From Micrococcaceae bacterium UBA6021 (lineage in GTDB: Bacteria > Actinomycetota > Actinomycetes > Actinomycetales > Micrococcaceae): a DNA stretch of 15,832 nt. Under the pieces are notes generated by a model that saw only the letters and a program-made list of their open reading frames with translations, did not search any database and was not told where the DNA came from. Of the stretch, positions 6,660 through 12,390 are shown piece by piece. Location: contig DIZT01000009.1 of assembly GCA_002427975.1 (NCBI GenBank), positions 311-16,142 on the forward strand, written 5' to 3'. Each line of letters opens with the position of its first letter. Position 1 is the first letter of the stretch. The position numbers and the translations under genes are program-made.

Positions 6660-7877
6660 CTAGATCCGGGGGCGCGCCGCCCAGCGCCGCATTTTCAGGG
6701 CCGCATGGAGTTCCAGGCGGGGCATGCCCTTGAGGGGATCCACGCCCAGGAGCTGCCGGATCCGGCCCAGGCGGTTGTAAATGCTGCTGCGGTGGAGGTG
6801 GAGTTTGGTGGCCACGTCCTGGATTGAGCCGTCGTTGTCGTAGATGAGCTCAAGTACCGGGAGGAGCTCACCATTGCGGTCATGGTCCTCCAGCATCCGC
6901 ACGTAGACAGACCCGGAGTCAGCCCAGGCGCCGGCTCCCCCGCCGGCCGATGCCAGCAGCTGGTAAACCCCAGTGGCCCGGCAGTCCACCAGTTCGCCCA
7001 ACTGGGGGTCCACCGCCGCCGCCTGCGCGGCCTGCCGGGACTGCCGGTACGCCTCAGCGAGTTCGCGGGGCCTGGCAAAGCCCTCGCTGATGCCCAGGAT
7101 GATGCGGTGCACCGGCCGGCCCGAGCGTTTGGCCAGCTCCAGCTGGTAATGAACCAGCACCTGGGCATGGTTGGCCCGGCCCACGGATTCCCGGAACAGC
7201 ACCACCGAATGGGTTTCCGTGCCGGCACTGAACAGTGCCACGTCCACGCCCACGGTGGCCTGCAACGCGGCTGACCGGTGGATCAGCGTGGAGGCGATGG
7301 GGTCCGGGCCGCCGGCCCAGCCGTCGGAGTCGAGCACTGTGACCATCTGCCACGGTCCCCTGCCCTGGATTTCCTTCCAACCCGCCACGGCCGCCACAGC
7401 GTTGGCTTCGCCGGAACAGGCGGCCAGGAACTCGCGTTCGCGGCCCCGCCTGAACTCGGACTCGGCGGTGTTGGAGTCCAGCAGCAGTCCGGAAAGCATC
7501 TCGATCTCGGAGGTCACGTCCGGCAACTGGGAGAGGATCGCCGTCGGATTTTCCTCCGCCGACTCCTGCTGCACCCACAGGTAGCCGACCCGGAAGCCCC
7601 GCACCATCAGGGGAACACACACGCGGCCGAGCATTCCCAGCTCCGTATTGGCAGGGATAACCACCGGGCGCACTGCGGTGGCAATGCCATGGGAAAGCTG
7701 CCAGGCGCTGACATCGGCCGGGACCCTCTTGCTCAGAAGGAAGTTCACCCGGACCCTGTCGGCATGGGATTGGTTGGAACTGTAGGCGAGCAGCAGTCCG
7801 TCCAGGTCCTCCAGTGAAAGCCCCCGCCCAAGCTTCTGCGCCACCTGCTCCACAAGCTGTTCCACATCCGGCTGCAT
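6660..7877 (-). CDS. PucR-family transcriptional regulator, probable activator of ald (AdeR-like)
   Basis: Cytoplasmic regulator of 405 residues. The C-terminus (about 342-398) is the PucR-type helix-turn-helix: LELIYDNDGSIQDVATKLHL, HRSSIYNRLGRIRQLLG, then LELHAALKMRRW. The central part (about 150-300) fits the degenerate GGDEF-like domain of the PucR/CdaR group, and the N-terminal 130 residues are a probable sensory region. The gene is divergent from alanine dehydrogenase across 234 bp. In Bacillus subtilis the PucR-type protein AdeR activates the adjacent ald in response to alanine, so the same role is inferred here. The ATG at 7877 has no Shine-Dalgarno but has TAGTGT 6 nt upstream, suggesting a leaderless transcript. 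The family is secure; the target is from context. Confidence 0.9.
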   Translation of the reverse strand: MQPDVEQLVEQVAQKLGRGLSLEDLDGLLLAYSSNQSHADRVRVNFLLSKRVPADVSAWQLSHGIATAVRPVVIPANTELGMLGRVCVPLMVRGFRVGYLWVQQESAEENPTAILSQLPDVTSEIEMLSGLLLDSNTAESEFRRGREREFLAACSGEANAVAAVAGWKEIQGRGPWQMVTVLDSDGWAGGPDPIASTLIHRSAALQATVGVDVALFSAGTETHSVVLFRESVGRANHAQVLVHYQLELAKRSGRPVHRIILGISEGFARPRELAEAYRQSRQAAQAAAVDPQLGELVDCRATGVYQLLASAGGGAGAWADSGSVYVRMLEDHDRNGELLPVLELIYDNDGSIQDVATKLHLHRSSIYNRLGRIRQLLGVDPLKGMPRLELHAALKMRRWAARPRI

Positions 7878-7883
7878 GGGGTA

Positions 7884-7889
7884 ACACTA
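7884..7889 (-). promoter_or_regulatory. -10 element for leaderless pucR-type gene
   Basis: On the minus strand TAGTGT lies 6 nt before the ATG of the PucR-family gene. With no ribosome binding site visible this fits a leaderless mRNA. No strong -35 is seen. Confidence 0.45.
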
Positions 7890-8023
7890 CTGCTTCCCGA
7901 GCCGCCCCGACGAACGAACGGCAGGCGACACCTGACGCTTTCACGCTGAACATTTGTCGATCCATGTAATCCAAAATGCCCGGAATGACGCGGAACCCAC
8001 GCGCCCGCGGTCCAGGTTTCCTG

Positions 8024-8051
8024 TTGGCTGCATCACAACCGGATTTATTCT
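8024..8051 (+). promoter_or_regulatory. Candidate ald promoter
   Basis: A -35-like TTGGCT (8024-8029) and -10-like TATTCT (8046-8051) with a 16-bp spacer lie about 60 bp before the ald start. The direct repeats ATCACAACC lie in the spacer and just after the -10. The remaining bases of the 234-bp divergent region (7890-8023) hold no feature I can name. Confidence 0.45.
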
Positions 8052-8063
8052 GGAATCACAACC
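8032..8063. repeat. Direct repeat ATCACAACC in the ald promoter
   Basis: The 9-mer ATCACAACC occurs at 8032-8040 and again at 8055-8063, 23 bp apart, on either side of the candidate -10. The spacing is close to two helical turns, so the copies could be half-sites on one DNA face for a regulator such as the adjacent PucR-type protein. This is inference. Confidence 0.5.
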
Positions 8064-8111
8064 TTCCCCGCAATGCAAGGGCCTCCCCGGCCTGAGAATA
8101 TGGAGCCAAAA

Positions 8112-9230
8112 ATGATCATCGGTGTCCCGAAAGAGATCAAGAACAACGAATTCCGCGTCGCCATCACGGCCGCCGGCGTTAACGAGTTCCGCACCCACGG
8201 CCACGCGGTCCTGGTGGAGCGCGGCGCAGGCTTGGGCTCAGGGATCACGGACGAGGAATACGCCGTCGCCGGCGCCGAAATCGTTGCCGAGGCCGATGAC
8301 GTCTGGGCCCGCGCGGACATGGTCATGAAGGTCAAGGAACCCATCAAGGCCGAGTACCACCGCTTCCGCAAGGACCTGATCCTCTTCACCTACCTGCACC
8401 TCGCCGCCGAAGCGGAGCTCACGCAGGAACTCATCAACTCCGGCGTCACCGCCATCGCGTACGAGACCGTGCAGGAAGGCCGCACCCTGCCCCTGTTGGC
8501 ACCGATGTCCGAGGTTGCCGGCCGCCTGTCCGTGCAGGTGGGCGCCACCTCCCTGATGGCCCCCGCCGGCGGCAAGGGCGTCCTCCTGGGCGGCGTCCCC
8601 GGCGTCCGCCCGGCCAAGGTGGTTGTCCTCGGCGCCGGCGTCGCAGGCACCAATGCCGCCGCCATGGCCCTGGGCCTGGGCGCCGACGTGACCATCCTGG
8701 ACATCAACATCAACCGCCTCCGTGAACTCGACGCCCAGTACCAGGGCCGCCTGAAGACCGTGGCCTCAAACAAATACGAGATCGAAAAGTCAGTGGTGGA
8801 TGCGGACCTGGTGATCGGTTCCGTCCTGATCCCCGGCGCCAAGGCACCCAAGTTGGTCAGCAACGAACTCGTGGCCCGTATGAAGCCCGGCTCCGTACTC
8901 GTGGACATCGCCGTGGACCAGGGTGGCTGCTTCGAGGACACCCACCCCACCACGCACCAGGAGCCCACGTACAAGGTGCACGACACCATCTTCTACTGCG
9001 TGGCCAACATGCCCGGCGCCGTACCCAACACGTCCACCTACGCCCTGACCAACGTCACCCTGCGCTACGCCGTGGCCCTCGCCAACCTGGGCGTCAAGGC
9101 CGCCTTCGACCGCGACCCGGCCCTCGCCGCCGGCCTCAACATCGCCGCCGGCAAGGTGACCCACCGCTCGGTCTCCGAGGCACACAACCTGCCCCTGGTC
9201 GCGGACTGGCACGAGCTGGTTTCCGCGTAA
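8112..9230 (+). CDS. ald: Alanine dehydrogenase
   Basis: Cytoplasmic enzyme catalysing L-alanine + NAD+ + water to pyruvate + ammonium + NADH, used to grow on alanine or to assimilate ammonium. 372 residues, the family length (M. tuberculosis Ald 371). It begins [17 protein letters not shown]. Substrate-binding Lys75 is in VMKVKEP and catalytic His96 in FTYLHLAAE. The NAD-binding Rossmann motif GAGVAG is at 174-179 with Asp197 at the end of the second strand, and the catalytic Asp269 is in [10 protein letters not shown]. The ATG at 8112 was chosen because it gives the family N-terminus and has GGAG (8102-8105) six bases upstream. Frames starting at 8073 or 8100 add a non-conserved tail. It is divergent from a PucR-family regulator and convergent with the protease gene. 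Confidence 0.97.
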   Translation: MIIGVPKEIKNNEFRVAITAAGVNEFRTHGHAVLVERGAGLGSGITDEEYAVAGAEIVAEADDVWARADMVMKVKEPIKAEYHRFRKDLILFTYLHLAAEAELTQELINSGVTAIAYETVQEGRTLPLLAPMSEVAGRLSVQVGATSLMAPAGGKGVLLGGVPGVRPAKVVVLGAGVAGTNAAAMALGLGADVTILDININRLRELDAQYQGRLKTVASNKYEIEKSVVDADLVIGSVLIPGAKAPKLVSNELVARMKPGSVLVDIAVDQGGCFEDTHPTTHQEPTYKVHDTIFYCVANMPGAVPNTSTYALTNVTLRYAVALANLGVKAAFDRDPALAAGLNIAAGKVTHRSVSEAHNLPLVADWHELVSA

Positions 9231-9237
9231 CCACCCC

Positions 9238-9349
9238 ATCGGTTGCTCCATAAGCGCCGTTTTGAAGCCCCAGAACGGCGCTGGGCCCACGCCGGCAGGG
9301 TTCCCTGGCCGAGCTTGCGAGGTGAGGGTGCCGGTGGGGAGCAACCGAT
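9238..9349. repeat. 112-bp nested inverted-repeat element after ald
   Basis: A perfect 12-bp inverted repeat, ATCGGTTGCTCC (9238-9249) and GGAGCAACCGAT (9338-9349), encloses further stems. AGCGCCGTT (9253-9261) pairs with AACGGCGCT (9274-9282). CCCACGCCGGCA (9286-9297) pairs with TGCCGGTGGG (9329-9338) with a two-base bulge, and the core around 9305-9328 is again partly self-complementary. The layout is a closing stem with two side hairpins. It begins 8 bp after the ald stop. It could be a repetitive intergenic palindromic element or a structured 3' end; no coding sequence is seen in it. Confidence 0.65.
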
Positions 9350-9364
9350 TCAGAATAGGCGAGA

Positions 9365-9413
9365 ACGACGACGGGTCCCCGGCTTCCGAGCGAAACCGGG
9401 GACCCGTCGTCGT
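9365..9413. terminator. Strong bidirectional terminator between ald and the protease gene
   Basis: A perfect 18-bp inverted repeat (arms 9365-9382 and 9396-9413, starting ACGACGACGGG) encloses a 13-nt loop. It lies between two converging genes, 28 bp after the protease stop on the minus strand and 134 bp after the ald stop. The stem is long and GC-rich with no U tract, which is common in high-GC actinobacteria. It reads the same on both strands and can serve both genes. Confidence 0.8.
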
Positions 9414-9441
9414 ACTTCAGCCGTTATGCAAGGGCTGAGCG

Positions 9442-10983
9442 TCAGCCGCCGATCGCGCGGAGGGCGTTAACCTGGCCGTGGCCACTGAAGTTGTTGTAGC
9501 CCGCACCGCCTGAGCACACCTGCGGCGCACCACCGTCCACCGCCGGGAAGAAGTCGTAAATACTCACGTCCGCCGGGCATGGTGTCGCATCCGCCGTGCC
9601 GGTGATCCGGGCCGCGACAGCGCCCGGGTTGCTCACACCGGAGCTGACCACCAGGGCCGCGATACCGGCGACGTGGGGCGAGGCCATTGAGGTGCCCTGG
9701 AGGTAGCAATACGTGGCACCGGCATCAACAACGGGCCGCGCGCAATTACCGATGAGTGCCGAGGGATACGCGGACAACACGCGCCCGTTAGGGGCGGCTG
9801 CCGTCAACTGCAGGACCGAATCTCCGCCGGGAGCCATCACATCCGCACTGCCCGCACCGTAGCTTGAGTAGAAGGACTTGAAGCCCTTGTTGCCGCTGGC
9901 AGTCACGCCAATCACTCCGGGCACCTCCGTAGGAACCACCGCGCACGCGTTGGTGATATCGCGCGTGACAGGAGTGGTGTCATCGGGGCTGGTGGCATCC
10001 TGGGTGGGGTGGGCCAGGTCGTCGGCCTGGTTGCCCTCGGCTGCCACTACTGTGGTGCCGTTCTGCTGAGCGAACTTGATGGCCCTGCGCTCGGCCTCCC
10101 AGATCGCCCGCTGGCCGGGGTCATTTTTGCAGTTGAAGAGCCAGGGATCGGCGAAATAGCTGTTGTTGGTGACCTGGATACCGTTCGATCCTGCCCACAT
10201 GAAGGCGCAGACCACTGCCTCGGGGAAGAAGAAACCGTCATCGTTGCCGGCCTTGATTCCGGCGATCTTCACGTTGGGGGCAACACCCACCATGCCGATG
10301 CCGTTCTTGGCTGCGGCGATGGTGCCCGCAGTGTGGGTCCCGTGGCCGTTGTTATCCATCCACGCCGCCGGGTCCTGGTCCGGGACGCCGCCAACGCAGG
10401 AAACGCTCCTGGAGAAGTCAACATTCGGGGCAAGGTCCGGGTGCGTGTAGTCCAGGCCGGTATCGATGTCACCCACCACAACGGCGGAGCTTCCACCATT
10501 GATGGCGCGGGCTGCCGGAGCCTGGATCTGGTCCATGTCCCACTGGAGCGCGGCCAGGTTGTCATTGCCGGGCGCGGGAGTGCCGGGCTCAATAGCCGCC
10601 ACGGCTGCACCGGAGTTGTCGTCTTCGACAGCTACGGCGAAGCCCGCGGTGGAAGCGGCCCCCTGAACAGAAGAGTCTGCGGCGCGCAGGGCCGCATCGA
10701 AGCCGCCGCGGTCTGACTTCACGATAGCCACACCAATCTGCGGATAGGCCTGCACCACGGTGCCCCCGGCGGCCTGCACTGCCGCGAGGGACGCGCCGGA
10801 CACCCCATTGGCCTTGTAAAGGACCATGTACGTCTGGGTCCCGGCCTGCGTGGAGGCCTCCGTGCCGGTCTGGTTGAAGACCTGGGTTCCCGCCGATACC
10901 GCCGCAGGAGCCGCGGCGGCCGACAGGCCAACGGCCAGCGCCAAGGCCCCGATCGGCGCCACAAGCTTGGTGAATCCTTGCAT
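9442..10983 (-). CDS. Secreted subtilisin-like serine protease (peptidase family S8)
   Basis: Extracellular endopeptidase precursor of 513 residues. Residues 1-31 form a Sec signal peptide (MQGFTKLVAP, hydrophobic Ala/Leu core, cleavage likely after VSA). Residues about 51-120 resemble an inhibitor I9 prodomain (TYMVLYKANGVSG...GVAIVKS). The catalytic domain shows Asp174 in GDIDTGLDYTHPDL, His214 in NNGHGTHTAG, oxyanion Asn318 in AAEGNQ and Ser432 in GTSMASPHVAG, so the triad is complete. Eight cysteines (196, 259, 285, 347, 414, 426, 469, 490) fit disulfides outside the cell. There is no LPXTG or membrane anchor, so it should be released. The start has GGAG seven bases upstream. It is transcribed alone from a promoter about 150 bp upstream and converges on ald. 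The substrate is unknown. Confidence 0.95.
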   Translation of the reverse strand: MQGFTKLVAPIGALALAVGLSAAAAPAAVSAGTQVFNQTGTEASTQAGTQTYMVLYKANGVSGASLAAVQAAGGTVVQAYPQIGVAIVKSDRGGFDAALRAADSSVQGAASTAGFAVAVEDDNSGAAVAAIEPGTPAPGNDNLAALQWDMDQIQAPAARAINGGSSAVVVGDIDTGLDYTHPDLAPNVDFSRSVSCVGGVPDQDPAAWMDNNGHGTHTAGTIAAAKNGIGMVGVAPNVKIAGIKAGNDDGFFFPEAVVCAFMWAGSNGIQVTNNSYFADPWLFNCKNDPGQRAIWEAERRAIKFAQQNGTTVVAAEGNQADDLAHPTQDATSPDDTTPVTRDITNACAVVPTEVPGVIGVTASGNKGFKSFYSSYGAGSADVMAPGGDSVLQLTAAAPNGRVLSAYPSALIGNCARPVVDAGATYCYLQGTSMASPHVAGIAALVVSSGVSNPGAVAARITGTADATPCPADVSIYDFFPAVDGGAPQVCSGGAGYNNFSGHGQVNALRAIGG

Positions 10984-11005
10984 GGTGTTGCTCCATTTCT
11001 GCCAG

Positions 11006-11042
11006 CCCGGGCAAACGCGCGATAGCAGGCCACCCCGGGCAA
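11006..11042 (-). repeat. Direct repeat of CCCGGGCAA in the protease leader
   Basis: CCCGGGCAA occurs at 11006-11014 and 11034-11042, 28 bp apart, in the untranslated leader of the protease gene. Since CCCGGG is self-complementary the two copies can pair with each other near the ribosome binding site. It is read as TTGCCCGGG in the mRNA. Confidence 0.45.
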
Positions 11043-11057
11043 GAGTCGGTTGTCAAC

Positions 11058-11084
11058 GATCCGCACGGCTGTTTGCCACGGATC
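11058..11084 (-). other. Hairpin in the protease 5' leader
   Basis: GATCCG (11058-11063) and CGGATC (11079-11084) form a perfect 6-bp stem, extendable by two wobble pairs, in the long leader of the protease gene. I compared it by eye with the ydaO/c-di-AMP riboswitch pattern and did not find a match. Function unknown. Confidence 0.35.
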
Positions 11085-11132
11085 CTTCCGGGTACACCAG
11101 CCCAACAAATGAGGTGTGGCCCGCAACAACAG

Positions 11133-11162
11133 ACCCTAGTGACTCACTTCACAACATTTCAA
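11133..11162 (-). promoter_or_regulatory. Promoter of the protease gene with a palindrome in its spacer
   Basis: On the minus strand -35 TTGAAA (complement of 11157-11162) and -10 TAGGGT (complement of 11133-11138) are 18 bp apart, a good sigma-70-type match. The spacer holds the palindrome AGTGA-C-TCACT (11138-11148), a possible operator that would control promoter access. The predicted leader is about 140 nt. The promoter lies just after the stop of the upstream oxidoreductase gene. Confidence 0.55.
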
Positions 11163-11174
11163 TGGTCGCCGGTT

Positions 11175-12245
11175 TCACAAGCCGGCGGAAGCAACAGCCC
11201 GGGCTGATTCAATGATCTCCAGCACCTGCACTGCGTCTGCCGGGTCCACGGGGAGGGGCAGGCCTGAGGAGGCGCCGCCGTCGTCGATCTTGGCTGCCAG
11301 CCCCCTGTAAAACTCCGGGTAGGCTCCGCGTTCGGTGGGCAGTGCATCCAGGTGGCCGTCACGGCCCAGTACGCCGGCCCATTCGGGCGCCTCGACGCCG
11401 TATTCCGCATCCAGGGGGCCACCGCCGGCAACGATGTACGGCTCCTGCGGGTCCACGCCCTGCTTGGTGAAGCCCCCGCTTGAGCCCAGCAGGCGGAAAC
11501 GCGGCCCCTGCTGCGCACACAGCAGGTTCATGGTCAGGTGGCTGAGGACGCCGGACTCGTGCCGGAGGACCACGAAGGCGTCATCGTCCGCCTTCTCGTC
11601 GGGACGCCGGACGCGGAGTTCTGCGTGGATGACGGTGGCGGGCCCGAACAGCTGCAGGGCCTGGTCGATTAGATGCGTGCCGAGGTCAAACAGCACACCG
11701 CCGCCGGCAGCCGCCGTGGCGCTTGCTTTCCAGGCCTTGGAAATCTCCGGGGACCAGCGCTCAAAACTGGACTCGAAGCGGCTCACGTTCCCCAACGCAT
11801 CCCCGGCCAGAAGCTTCCGGACGGTCAGGAAGTCCCCGTCCCAGCGCCGGTTGTGGAAGACGGTGAGCACGCGGCCCAGCCCTTCCGCCAGTGCGATCAG
11901 CTCCTGCCCCTCCGCACTGCTGATGGCGAAAGGCTTATCCACGACGACGTCGAGGCCAGCCTCCAGGGCGGCCTTCGCCAGCGGAAAGTGGGTGGCCGGC
12001 GGTGTCCCCAGCACCACGAGGTCAAGGTCACCGGCGAGCGCAAGGACAGCATCGCCGTCGGGCACTGTTTTGGTGCCCGGGTACCGCTGCGTCGCAGCAG
12101 CCTGCCGGCCGGCGTCGGACGTTGCGATGACATCCAGCGAGTAGCGGCGGTCCGCCGCGATCAGCGGCGCGTGAAAAACGCTGCCGGACAGGCCATAGCC
12201 GACGACGGCGGTCCGGATACGGCGGTCAGGTTCAGTCCAGGTCAT
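11175..12245 (-). CDS. Gfo/Idh/MocA-family NAD(P)-dependent oxidoreductase
   Basis: Cytoplasmic sugar- or inositol-type dehydrogenase of 356 residues. The N-terminal Rossmann motif reads VVGYGLSGSVFHAPLI (GxGxxG at 16-21), a form shared with the YdgJ/IolW branch. The conserved loop Lys is in VVDKPFA (Lys104), here DKP rather than EKP. HNRRWDGDFL follows at 131-140, and the catalytic-region motif GGGVLFDLGTHLID carries Asp187 and His191. The ATG at 12245 is preferred to one at 12290: the latter adds 15 unconserved residues and runs into the 16-bp repeat array, while 12245 has TACCTT 6 nt upstream, as in leaderless genes. The substrate cannot be named from sequence. It lies between a peptide-type binding protein gene and the protease gene on the same strand, with no clear functional link. 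Confidence 0.92.
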   Translation of the reverse strand: MTWTEPDRRIRTAVVGYGLSGSVFHAPLIAADRRYSLDVIATSDAGRQAAATQRYPGTKTVPDGDAVLALAGDLDLVVLGTPPATHFPLAKAALEAGLDVVVDKPFAISSAEGQELIALAEGLGRVLTVFHNRRWDGDFLTVRKLLAGDALGNVSRFESSFERWSPEISKAWKASATAAAGGGVLFDLGTHLIDQALQLFGPATVIHAELRVRRPDEKADDDAFVVLRHESGVLSHLTMNLLCAQQGPRFRLLGSSGGFTKQGVDPQEPYIVAGGGPLDAEYGVEAPEWAGVLGRDGHLDALPTERGAYPEFYRGLAAKIDDGGASSGLPLPVDPADAVQVLEIIESARAVASAGL

Positions 12246-12251
12246 AGGGAA

Positions 12252-12257
12252 AAGGTA
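12252..12257 (-). promoter_or_regulatory. -10 element for leaderless oxidoreductase gene
   Basis: On the minus strand TACCTT lies 6 nt before the ATG at 12245 and no Shine-Dalgarno sequence is visible. The first unit of the 16-bp repeat array begins 5 bp upstream of this hexamer, so the array occupies the -35 region. Confidence 0.45.
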
Positions 12258-12262
12258 CCCGC

Positions 12263-12374
12263 ACGCTCTCTCACTTCCTGTATGTTTCACGCGGACGCTC
12301 TCTCACTTCCCGAAAGCCGATGGACCGGAAGTGAGAGAGCGTTGCGGAAGAATCTGCAGAAACTGAGAGAGCGT
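12263..12374. repeat. Regular array of four 16-bp units with 16-bp spacers, two direct and two inverted
   Basis: Units 1 (12263-12278) and 2 (12295-12310) are identical: ACGCTCTCTCACTTCC. Unit 3 (12327-12342) is its exact reverse complement, GGAAGTGAGAGAGCGT. Unit 4 (12359-12374), GAAACTGAGAGAGCGT, matches unit 3 at 14 of 16 positions. All three spacers (12279-12294, 12311-12326, 12343-12358) are exactly 16 bp and differ in sequence. The array is positionally symmetric about 12318.5. Units 2 and 3 can form a 16-bp stem with a 16-nt loop. It fills most of the 145-bp gap between the binding-protein gene and the oxidoreductase gene. It may act as a terminator for the former, an operator array for the latter, or be a dispersed genomic repeat. 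Confidence 0.85.
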
Positions 12375-12390
12375 CCCAGGGGCGGGGGTG

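Noticed and set aside
8073-8111. Upstream ATG starts for alanine dehydrogenase (8073, 8100)
   Set aside because: They add a non-conserved peptide; the ATG at 8112 has a well-placed ribosome site and gives the family N-terminus and numbering (His96).
10984-11130. Known riboswitch (c-di-AMP ydaO type) in the protease leader
   Set aside because: Such elements often precede cell-wall or protease genes in actinobacteria, but the conserved core sequences are not found by eye.
12263-12374. CRISPR-like regular spacing
   Set aside because: Units are only 16 bp, two of four are inverted, spacers are 16 bp and no cas gene is present, so it is not a CRISPR array.
9238-12374. Both unusual non-coding elements are exactly 112 bp long
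   Set aside because: They share no sequence and have different internal layouts, so the equal length is probably coincidence.
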